From an uncultured Bizionia sp. (GTDB lineage: Bacteria; Bacteroidota; Bacteroidia; Flavobacteriales; Flavobacteriaceae): a stretch of 64,000 nucleotides of DNA. Below, piece after piece: positions 53,163 to 61,149 of this stretch. The notes under the pieces were generated by a model, which saw only the letters and a program-made list of their open reading frames with translations, searched no databases and was not told the DNA's origin. Location: the NCBI GenBank assembly GCA_947496215.1, contig CANMCF010000001.1, positions 372,001-436,000 on the forward strand, written 5' to 3'. A program made the position numbers and the translations under genes. The number at the start of each line of letters is the position of its first letter. The stretch's first letter is position 1.

Positions 53163-54536
53163 ATGAAAGCACATCTAAAAAGAGAGAGCATAGTTGCTCT
53201 GAGCGTATACTTGTTCACGTGGCTGTTTGCTTTTGTCTTTGTCTTGTATCAATACTTTAATGACGAGGCTTCGTTTACAGAGGGCGTCCATGCTTTTCTA
53301 GATCTTGTGGAACGAAAAAATGTACAGATTGTGCTTCATATGCTATTCTTTATTTTCTATTTGCTTTTTTTGGTCATTCGTTACTTTGTCAGAACATATA
53401 GAAATAGCGGGTACAGAACAATGCTAAAACATTTTGTTTTGCGATTGATGGTTCCAATTCTCCTATTGTCGTTCACATATAATTTCATTGTTTACGCAAA
53501 CAACGATGAAGATTTTGAATATGAATGGGATCATTCAGTGGAAAATTCAAATGGGTACTCCAACAATTTGTATGATCTCGATGAGAAGCATAGAGGACTT
53601 CACGTTTTTGGTTGGACAAACAATAATGACAAGGCGATTGGAGACATATTGAAAAACAATGTGGAATGGGTTGCCATCGTTCCATTCCTATATCAAGACA
53701 ATGAGCAGACAAAAGTAATGACAACACCAAAAACCATAGGTAAATGGTCTCGACGAGATTCAACTTTCATACAATCGATCAAGGATTCTCATGAGAAAAA
53801 AATGCGTGTAATGCTGAAGCCACATCTATGGTTGGGAAAAGGATGGCGTTCCAATGTTACTATGCAATCTGATGAGGAGTGGAGCAACTGGTTTGAATCT
53901 TATCGAAGAAACATATTGCATTACGCAAAAATGGCTGCATTGACCGATGTTGATTTGCTATGCGTCGGTACAGAATTAAGAACCTCCATAAAACAACAAC
54001 CCAAAGCTTGGATGGCTTTGATAAAAGACATTAAAGACATATATCATGGAAAATTGACTTATGCAGCCAATTGGGACGATGACAATGATTTGGGGGAATT
54101 TTGGAATGCTATGGATTATATTGGCATACAAGCATATTTTCCTTTGACCAAGGATGAAGCTCCAAGTTTGGAAACCATAAAGATGGGTTGGAACGTTCAT
54201 GTCAATGCTCTGGAAAAGCTATCCCAAAAGTATGACAAGCCCATATTGTTTACGGAAGTTGGCTATAAAAGTGAGGCTTCTGCAACTATAAGACCTTGGG
54301 AATGGGATTCTTTCTTTAGTAAGGTGTCTAAGAAGAAGTCAGACAAAACGCAACAGCTAGCCTATCAAGCACTTTTTGAAAACCTATGGCACAAAGAATG
54401 GTTTGCAGGGTTATATGTTTGGCAATGGCAAGTTCGATCAAAGAAAGAAAGCGCTCTAAAAGACTTAGATTTCACACCTCGTTTTAAACCTGCGGAAAAT
54501 ACGATAGCCAAATGGTTTGGAACGACAAGTCATTAA
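53163..54536 (+). CDS. Membrane-tethered GH113-like glycoside hydrolase
   Basis: 457 residues. Three N-terminal membrane helices (about 10-32, 53-75 and 90-112) are followed by a TIM-barrel domain (about 140-450) resembling GH113 mannan- or mannosidase-type enzymes. Likely acid/base and nucleophile glutamates are in CVGTELRTS (about 264-272) and LFTEVGYKS (about 363-371); LKPHLWLGKGW and DYIGIQAYFPLT are barrel signatures. The catalytic domain would face the periplasm. Substrate not determinable. Monocistronic, ended by a terminator. Confidence 0.78.
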   Translation: MKAHLKRESIVALSVYLFTWLFAFVFVLYQYFNDEASFTEGVHAFLDLVERKNVQIVLHMLFFIFYLLFLVIRYFVRTYRNSGYRTMLKHFVLRLMVPILLLSFTYNFIVYANNDEDFEYEWDHSVENSNGYSNNLYDLDEKHRGLHVFGWTNNNDKAIGDILKNNVEWVAIVPFLYQDNEQTKVMTTPKTIGKWSRRDSTFIQSIKDSHEKKMRVMLKPHLWLGKGWRSNVTMQSDEEWSNWFESYRRNILHYAKMAALTDVDLLCVGTELRTSIKQQPKAWMALIKDIKDIYHGKLTYAANWDDDNDLGEFWNAMDYIGIQAYFPLTKDEAPSLETIKMGWNVHVNALEKLSQKYDKPILFTEVGYKSEASATIRPWEWDSFFSKVSKKKSDKTQQLAYQALFENLWHKEWFAGLYVWQWQVRSKKESALKDLDFTPRFKPAENTIAKWFGTTSH

Positions 54537-54543
54537 AATAAAA

Positions 54544-54581
54544 GAGGCCTCGAATTCGAGACCTCCTGTTTTTATATTTTT
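54544..54581 (+). terminator. Intrinsic terminator after the GH113-like gene
   Basis: Stem GAGGCCTCG/CGAGACCTC (54544-54565, one mismatch) around an AATT loop, followed by a T-rich run to about 54581. Confidence 0.7.
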
Positions 54582-54592
54582 AAGAATACAAA

Positions 54593-55546
54593 CTAATCTG
54601 CCATGGTAGCCCTAAACCCTCCAGTAGCAAAAACAGCATCCATTCTTGCTTTTTGACCGTTCGTAAACATATTTAAACACACGTCATTTGTGTAGTCCAT
54701 AAAGTTCATGGTCATATCAGCAGAACCACAACTTACATCTGGGTATGAAGGACATCCTCTATTTGGCGCATCTGATTCTGGCGTATCTGCCACAAAATCA
54801 TCTACTCCACAACCACCATCACCCCATATATGACGTAAATTCAGCCAGTGACCAACTTCATGAGTAGCAGTTCTATCGGTTCCGCCAACAAAATTAGCTC
54901 CGAGCACCACTCCATCTGTAGTCCAACTACCTCCAGGGAATTGAGCATATCCTAGAATTTGCCCACCTTGGTACGGCATTGAATTTACAATCCATATGTT
55001 AAGGAACTCTTGAGGATTAACGACATCACTACCTCCTTTTGAAGACTTTTTCATATCATCATTTGGTCTCCATCTTCTTTTCTTTGTATTTTGTACTCTT
55101 ATGACATCTTCTATTACGAAGTTGATGTCAATGTTAGCTTCAACTGCTGCAAACTCGGATGGAATGGTATTCCTCCCTGGGTTTTGTAAATTGAAATCCT
55201 CATTTAGAGCATCGATTTGACCTTGTAAAGTGGATAGTGATAAATTTTCACTTGATGTTCTGTATATGACATGGAATACTACAGGTATTTCAATTTTCCC
55301 ATCTACAAGCCTATTGAAGTCCCCTCGAGCAATATAGTCTTTGGTTTGTTGCTCTATAGCGTCCATTTTACCATATAGTGTTGGATCTTTTTCGAGGTTT
55401 CTCTCTAAGACATCCATGGAAAAACATTGCTTTTGGTTTTTAGAATTTGAAATAGTTACGTTGTCCTCTGAGACATCTTCATTGGAATTTTCACATGACG
55501 TAAATGCAAACGCTACCACAAGTAACGATAGAAATAATTTTCTCAT
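54593..55546 (-). CDS. M43 (pappalysin-type) zinc metallopeptidase lipoprotein
   Basis: About 317 residues from the ATG at 55546; an open frame reaching 55615 is not used because MRKLFLSLL...FTSC is a clean lipoprotein signal (cysteine at 18). The zinc site HEVGHWLNLRH (229-239) gives ligands H229, H233 and H239 with E230 catalytic; the usual glycine of HExxHxxGxxH is asparagine. The Met-turn NFMDY lies around 280-284. Bacterial M43 members degrade or process extracellular proteins. Monocistronic, convergent with the GH113-like gene. Confidence 0.88.
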   Translation of the reverse strand: MRKLFLSLLVVAFAFTSCENSNEDVSEDNVTISNSKNQKQCFSMDVLERNLEKDPTLYGKMDAIEQQTKDYIARGDFNRLVDGKIEIPVVFHVIYRTSSENLSLSTLQGQIDALNEDFNLQNPGRNTIPSEFAAVEANIDINFVIEDVIRVQNTKKRRWRPNDDMKKSSKGGSDVVNPQEFLNIWIVNSMPYQGGQILGYAQFPGGSWTTDGVVLGANFVGGTDRTATHEVGHWLNLRHIWGDGGCGVDDFVADTPESDAPNRGCPSYPDVSCGSADMTMNFMDYTNDVCLNMFTNGQKARMDAVFATGGFRATMAD

Positions 55547-55673
55547 TGTAAATTGATTTTGGTTAATATTAATTTTTGTTAATGATTTATTGTGAAATAC
55601 AAAAAAAATTAACAATTAATAAACATTAATGCCATCCATTTATTGTGCAAATGAAGTAAAATAAAAATACAGT

Positions 55674-58496
55674 TTATATCTTATTTCCATGAATATCCAA
55701 TTCGATCACTGTCTTTCCTAGTTTTTTCACTTCTTCGAACTGAGTCGCTTTATCACCTACGACCACGTAGATCATATCTTCTTCGTTTAAGTACTTTGCA
55801 ATGATAGTTTTGTAATCTTCCAAGCTCATATTCACCAATTCTTTTTGGTCTTCTTCAGTAAAGGTATGCGATCTATTGTATTTGCTTATGTTCCTAAGCA
55901 TTCCCAACTGGGCTCCCAAACTTTCGTAAGCCCTAGTGCTTGCTTTTAGTATTTTGTTCTTGGTTAACTCTACCTCCACATCGGAAAAATCGTTTTCATA
56001 ATTTGAAACCATGTCTTTGATGATGGTCAGCGACTTCAATGTTGCATTTGCCCTTACACTCGTTCTTATCGTAAACGGTCCCATTTCATTATTTTCCGTG
56101 ATGCCAGAATAGGCTCCATAAGTATACCCTTTGCCTATTCGTAGTGTCTGGAACAGCTTGCCACTGGAACCTCCTCCAAGTATCTCATTGGCAAAACGCA
56201 AATTGTTTGCATCTGCATCTTGTGCTGACAAAGCTAATTTTCCAATTTGAAAGACGGATTGTTTCGCTCCAGGGAAATCTATGAAATAGAGTATGTTCTT
56301 TGCGTTGGTTTTTGGCAAGGTATATCGAGGAAACTCAATTTCCTTGATTTCCCATTGATTAAAAATGGCCACTGTAGACTCAACCTCTTCCCTTTTTATC
56401 GCACCTGCAATATGGAAGGTTGCTTCTTTTGGGGACAAATTGGCATAATAGTCCTTTAAATCGTTCAAGGTGATGCTCTTTGTGGATTCTTGAGTTCCAG
56501 AAGCAGGAACTGCAAAAGCATGTCCTTCTCCATATAGCAACTTGTTATATATCATGGATGCTATTGAGTTTGGGTTTGCCTCTCTTCCTTTCAAACTTGT
56601 CTTCAAAGCCGTTTTTAATCGATCGAATTCTCCTTCATCCCAACGAGGCTCAAGTAGAATTTCTTTTACAAGACTTATCGTTTTATCAAAATTTTTAGTT
56701 AAGCAAGAGCCAGAAATGTGAAAATCTTCGTTTGAAGAATACATGTTAATCCGAGCACCTAACAAATCGATGGCCTCTTCCAAATCTGCAGGTGTTTTGT
56801 TTACCGTACCTTGCATCATGAGGTCACTCAAAAGGTTGGCTACTCCAGATTTGCCTTTTGGGTCCAATAAATGCCCTCCTGGAATGGTTATGTCGAACTC
56901 AACCAGCGGCACTTCATTGTTCTCAATCCCATAGAGAATTATGCCGTTATCGAGTTTCCCAGTCCACACTTTTGGGGATTTGAACAATGGTAGTTTCCCA
57001 AAATCTGGCTCACTCCTATCAAACTTGGTCTTTGTCTTTTCATAAACGGCTTCTTCTCCTTGACTTACTTCTTCATTTGCTATGTTTTGCTTTACTTCCT
57101 CAATCCATACCTTTGCTTCCTTTGCTTTTGATACTGCCAATCCCAATTGCCCTTTTGGAACCAGACTGGTCATTATGTAGTTTTTGTCTTTTATGTATTT
57201 TTCATAAACTCTCATTACTTCTTGGGCAGTAACGGCATTGGTCAGTTTAGCAGTTTTAGTTATGTAACTAGGATCTCCTATGAATTCATTGTCTTCAACA
57301 AGTTGAAATGCTTTGTTTAAAACCGTGCTTACACTTCTATACAGGTTGGTTTCAGCACTTGCTTTTATGCGCTTTAAATCACTTGCATTCACACCATTCT
57401 TCTCAAAACGAAGAAGTCCTACATCTATGGCAGATTTTACAGCGTCCAAATCTGTCCCGGAATTGGCTCTGACTCTAAAGACAAATTCTCCTGCCAACTC
57501 ACTACTCCTTTGATAGGTGCCTACTCTTGGAGCCAATTTCTGTTCTTCCACAATAACATTGTACAGAGGTGACTTCTTACTTCCGCTTAACAATTGACCA
57601 AGAATACCTAAAGCATACTTGTCCTTATGGTATTCCTCCACTGTTGGAAATACGATACGTAATTCTGGCAATTTTGCAAAGTTATCTTCGAAGTACAATG
57701 ATTTGCTCTTTGCCAACGTTACCGGCATTGCTGGAATGTCCTCGACTTCTGGCCCACTTGGAATCTCACCAAACCACTGCTCTACCAAAACTTTTGTCTC
57801 CTCTATGTCAATGTCTCCCGCAATGACCAAGGAGGCATTGCTTGCTCCGTAGTATTTCGCGTAAAATTCTTTGACGTCTTCTATCGTTGCTGCTTGCAAA
57901 TCCGGTAAGGCTCCAATGACTGTCCAATTGTACGGATGGCCCTCTGGATAAAGGTTTTTCCTGATGATTTCATTCGTATAGCCATAGGCAGCATTGTCTA
58001 CTCGTTGGCGTTTTTCATTTTTAACTACTTGTTTTTCGCGTTCCAAAGCTGATTCTGTCACAGTATTTATCATATATCCAAAACGGTCTGAGTCTATCCA
58101 AAGAATCTTTTTAAATGCATCCTTGGGAACCACTTCATAATATACGGTATAGTCATTGGAAGTTCCTCCGTTGCGACTCCCTCCCCATTCTGGAATCATT
58201 TTACGGTTTGCTCCTACGGGGACATTCTCACTATCATTGAAACTCATATGCTCAAAAAAGTGGGCAAACCCTGTTTTTCCAGGTTTTTCTCTATTGGATC
58301 CAACGTGCATCATAGTTGCAACTGCCACTATTGGATCACTATGATCTTCATGAAGAATAACTTCCAAACCATTTTCCAAGGTGAATTTCTCATAACTTAT
58401 TTTAAAGTCTTCTGTTGTCTTCGTTTCTTCTTTTTTAGGAGTACAGGAAACAAGTAATATTGCTGCTAAGGCAAGTGTTATTTTGAATAGACGCAT
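55674..58496 (-). CDS. M16-family zinc peptidase (two-domain lipoprotein)
   Basis: 940 residues with lipoprotein signal ending LLVSC (cysteine 18). The N-terminal half has the inverse zinc motif HFFEH (79-83, HxxEH), with a glutamate in the following ALEREKQVV helix (about 150-165) as third ligand. The second half (about 490-940) is the inactive M16_C partner with GGSSGKLF and GAYSGI. Such periplasmic pitrilysin-like enzymes cut peptides into small pieces. A -7 box (TACTTTTG) lies 50 bases upstream. Confidence 0.92.
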   Translation of the reverse strand: MRLFKITLALAAILLVSCTPKKEETKTTEDFKISYEKFTLENGLEVILHEDHSDPIVAVATMMHVGSNREKPGKTGFAHFFEHMSFNDSENVPVGANRKMIPEWGGSRNGGTSNDYTVYYEVVPKDAFKKILWIDSDRFGYMINTVTESALEREKQVVKNEKRQRVDNAAYGYTNEIIRKNLYPEGHPYNWTVIGALPDLQAATIEDVKEFYAKYYGASNASLVIAGDIDIEETKVLVEQWFGEIPSGPEVEDIPAMPVTLAKSKSLYFEDNFAKLPELRIVFPTVEEYHKDKYALGILGQLLSGSKKSPLYNVIVEEQKLAPRVGTYQRSSELAGEFVFRVRANSGTDLDAVKSAIDVGLLRFEKNGVNASDLKRIKASAETNLYRSVSTVLNKAFQLVEDNEFIGDPSYITKTAKLTNAVTAQEVMRVYEKYIKDKNYIMTSLVPKGQLGLAVSKAKEAKVWIEEVKQNIANEEVSQGEEAVYEKTKTKFDRSEPDFGKLPLFKSPKVWTGKLDNGIILYGIENNEVPLVEFDITIPGGHLLDPKGKSGVANLLSDLMMQGTVNKTPADLEEAIDLLGARINMYSSNEDFHISGSCLTKNFDKTISLVKEILLEPRWDEGEFDRLKTALKTSLKGREANPNSIASMIYNKLLYGEGHAFAVPASGTQESTKSITLNDLKDYYANLSPKEATFHIAGAIKREEVESTVAIFNQWEIKEIEFPRYTLPKTNAKNILYFIDFPGAKQSVFQIGKLALSAQDADANNLRFANEILGGGSSGKLFQTLRIGKGYTYGAYSGITENNEMGPFTIRTSVRANATLKSLTIIKDMVSNYENDFSDVEVELTKNKILKASTRAYESLGAQLGMLRNISKYNRSHTFTEEDQKELVNMSLEDYKTIIAKYLNEEDMIYVVVGDKATQFEEVKKLGKTVIELDIHGNKI

Positions 58497-58545
58497 CTTA
58501 ATGTTTTTTTTTTAAAGATAGATATTATAATCATAAGGTTTTTAA

Positions 58546-58553
58546 CAAAAGTA
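58546..58553 (-). promoter_or_regulatory. -7 box (TACTTTTG) of the M16 peptidase gene
   Basis: On the minus strand TACTTTTG matches TAnnTTTG, 50 bases before the ATG at 58496. No -33 TTG at the usual spacing. Confidence 0.4.
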
Positions 58554-58605
58554 AAAAAGATAGTATGCCCTTTTTTTATTAAGTTTACAGTCCAACTAAT
58601 ACACT

Positions 58606-60798
58606 ATGTCCATAAAAAAAAATACACTTTCATTTTTTATTTTATTTTGTTCAACCCTATGTGTTTCAAATGCTCAACAATCTGTTGCCAGAGAGTGGAA
58701 CGAACAATTGTTAGAGGCCATTCGAACTGATTACGCCAGACCTACCGTACATGCGAGAAACCTATTTCACTCAAGTATTGTCATGTATGATGCTTGGGCT
58801 GTTTTCGATGATACGGCAGAAACAGTATTGCTGGGAAAGACGTTTGGTGGTTATACTTGTGATTTTACAGGAATTACAATACCTTCAGACATAGCGACAG
58901 CAAGACATGAGGTTATTAGCTATGCGATGTACCACTTGTTGAACCACCGATTTGCAAATTCCCCAGGAAGTAGCACGGCTTTGAGTGAGTTCAATACGCT
59001 TTTTACAAGTTATGGATATACCACAGCTTTTACTTCTACTGACTATTCTACAGATTCCTATGCAGCTTTGGGGAACTACTTGGCAGAACAGATGATTGCC
59101 TTCGGAATGGAAGACAATTCCAATGAATCCAATGATTATGCAAATCAATATTACACTCCAAGCAATGACCCATTGGTATTGGAATTGTATTCGGATGAAA
59201 ATCCATTGAATAATCCAAATGCGTGGCAACCTCTGGCTTTTGATGTATACATAGACCAAAGTGGGAATACATTTCCTTTGGACATTCCCAACTTTCTTAG
59301 CCCAGAATGGGGACAAGTAAAGCCTTTTTGCTTAATGCCTTCAGATCTAGAAATATTAAACAATGACTTTGATTGCTATGTATATAAAAATCCCGGACCT
59401 CCATTGTATATACAAAATTCTATGAACAGTGGTATAACGGATCCTTACAAGTGGCATTTTGCACTTGTTGCTTCTTGGTCCTCTCACATGGATCCCAACG
59501 ATCCTACAGAAATAGACATCTCTCCAGCTTCAATAGGCAATTATGACATTGAGAATTTTCCAGAAACATTTTCCGAATATCAAACTTTTTACAACTTTAC
59601 AGATGGAGGTGACGCCAGTACAGGTCATAGTCTAAATCCCTTCACCAACGCGCCTTATGAGCCACAAATGGTCAAAAGGGCCGATTATGCAAGAGTTCTT
59701 GCCGAATTTTGGGCAGATGGTCCAGACTCGGAAACTCCTCCTGGTCATTGGTTTACAATATTGAATTATGTTAGTGATCACCCACAAACCGTAAAAAAAA
59801 TGGAAGGTCAAGGAGCTGTTTTGAGTGATTTGGAATGGGATGTCAAGTCCTATTTGACCTTGGGTAGCGCTATGCACGATTCAGCTGTTGCGACCTGGGG
59901 CATTAAAGGTTACTATGACTACATCAGACCTATTTCTGCTATTCGCTACATGGCAGGAAAAGGGCAAAGCAGCGATAATAACCTACCTAGTTTCGATCCA
60001 CATGGTCTTCCTCTCATTCCTGGAAAAATAGAACTGATTGAAACAGGAGATCCTTTAGCTGGTAGCAACGATGAAAATGTAGGCAAGATAAAAATATTTG
60101 CATGGAAGGGCCCCGATTTCATATCTAATCCAGAAACTGACGTTGCTGGCGTTGATTGGATTTTAGGAACGCATTGGTGGTCCTATCAACGAGGAACTTT
60201 CGTGACACCTCCTTTTGCAGGCTATTTGTCTGGGCATTCAACATTTTCCAGAGCAGCTGCCGAAACCTTGACCATACTCACCGGAGACGCCTTCTTTCCT
60301 GGAGGAATGGGGACATTTGACATCACTGCGGATGAATTTCTGGTTTTTGAAGATGGACCTTCCCAAAGCTTTACATTGCAATGGGCGACATATAGAGATG
60401 CATCGGATCAAACAAGCCTATCTCGTATTTGGGGAGGCATCCACCCTCCTATTGACGATATTAAAGGAAGGCAAATTGGAGCACAGATCGGAATCGAATC
60501 ATTTGAATTGGCCAAGTCTTACTTTAACGGGGAGAATTTATCCACGAACAATAGCACCTTGGAAGAGACCATCTCTTTGTTTCCGATTCCTTTTGATGAT
60601 GAGTTCAATGTCACCTACAATGGGGAACATGCTATGAATATGAAGATATATAGTATTACTGGCACATTGGTTTTAGAAAAAAACATAAAATCCAATCAAA
60701 ACCTAAAGGTTGGAGCCTTGTCATCTGGAGTTTATTTTGCAAAACTTTCCACATTGAACGATGATGAATTAATAGTAAAGAAAATAATTAAAAAATAA
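58606..60798 (+). CDS. Vanadium-haloperoxidase-like (PAP2-type) protein with T9SS sorting domain
   Basis: 730 residues with a signal peptide (about 1-23) and a T9SS type A sorting domain at the end (about 650-730, FPIPFDDEF and GVYFAKLS). The PAP2/haloperoxidase core has the phosphate/vanadate-binding set: K434 with R441-P442 (KGYYDYIRP), SGH (542-544, H544) and SR-x5-H (S606, R607, H613 in SRIWGGIHP). This is the arrangement of vanadium-dependent haloperoxidases and related acid phosphatases; the type (chlorination, bromination or phosphatase) cannot be told by eye. It precedes the DUF3817 gene by two bases. Confidence 0.82.
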   Translation: MSIKKNTLSFFILFCSTLCVSNAQQSVAREWNEQLLEAIRTDYARPTVHARNLFHSSIVMYDAWAVFDDTAETVLLGKTFGGYTCDFTGITIPSDIATARHEVISYAMYHLLNHRFANSPGSSTALSEFNTLFTSYGYTTAFTSTDYSTDSYAALGNYLAEQMIAFGMEDNSNESNDYANQYYTPSNDPLVLELYSDENPLNNPNAWQPLAFDVYIDQSGNTFPLDIPNFLSPEWGQVKPFCLMPSDLEILNNDFDCYVYKNPGPPLYIQNSMNSGITDPYKWHFALVASWSSHMDPNDPTEIDISPASIGNYDIENFPETFSEYQTFYNFTDGGDASTGHSLNPFTNAPYEPQMVKRADYARVLAEFWADGPDSETPPGHWFTILNYVSDHPQTVKKMEGQGAVLSDLEWDVKSYLTLGSAMHDSAVATWGIKGYYDYIRPISAIRYMAGKGQSSDNNLPSFDPHGLPLIPGKIELIETGDPLAGSNDENVGKIKIFAWKGPDFISNPETDVAGVDWILGTHWWSYQRGTFVTPPFAGYLSGHSTFSRAAAETLTILTGDAFFPGGMGTFDITADEFLVFEDGPSQSFTLQWATYRDASDQTSLSRIWGGIHPPIDDIKGRQIGAQIGIESFELAKSYFNGENLSTNNSTLEETISLFPIPFDDEFNVTYNGEHAMNMKIYSITGTLVLEKNIKSNQNLKVGALSSGVYFAKLSTLNDDELIVKKIIKK

Positions 60799-60800
60799 GA

Positions 60801-61082
60801 ATGCTTAACATTTTCCGAATTACCGCTTTTTTAGAAGGAATATCCTATATACTTCTATTATTCATTGCTACACCCATAAAATATTTTGGAAATGATCCTC
60901 AATATGTAAAAATGCTAGGAATGCCACATGGTCTATTGTTCGTAGCCTATGTTGCTTTGGCAATACTTTTGCGTTCAACATACAAATGGGATACCAAAAA
61001 TTTCCTAATTATCCTAGTTGGTTCATTGATTCCCTTTGGGACATTCTATGTCGATAAAAAATACTTAAAACCTTTGGTTTAA
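60801..61082 (+). CDS. DUF3817 small membrane protein
   Basis: 93 residues with three hydrophobic segments (about 5-24, 40-58 and 66-84) and the conserved FRITAFLEGISYILLL and GMPHGLLFVAYV pieces of DUF3817. Function unknown. It starts two bases after the haloperoxidase-like gene, probably translationally coupled. Confidence 0.85.
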   Translation: MLNIFRITAFLEGISYILLLFIATPIKYFGNDPQYVKMLGMPHGLLFVAYVALAILLRSTYKWDTKNFLIILVGSLIPFGTFYVDKKYLKPLV

Positions 61083-61094
61083 GGATATAAAAAA

Positions 61095-61122
61095 GGAGCC
61101 TGTTTCTATTGAAACAGGCTCC
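61095..61122. terminator. Bidirectional intrinsic terminator between the DUF3817 and GEVED genes
   Basis: A perfect 12-bp stem (GGAGCCTGTTTC/GAAACAGGCTCC, 61095-61106 with 61111-61122) with a 4-base loop. On the minus strand it is followed by six Ts, so it mainly ends the GEVED gene; it may also stop the plus-strand operon. Confidence 0.75.
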
Positions 61123-61149
61123 CGAAATATAAAAGAAAGGAACACTATC

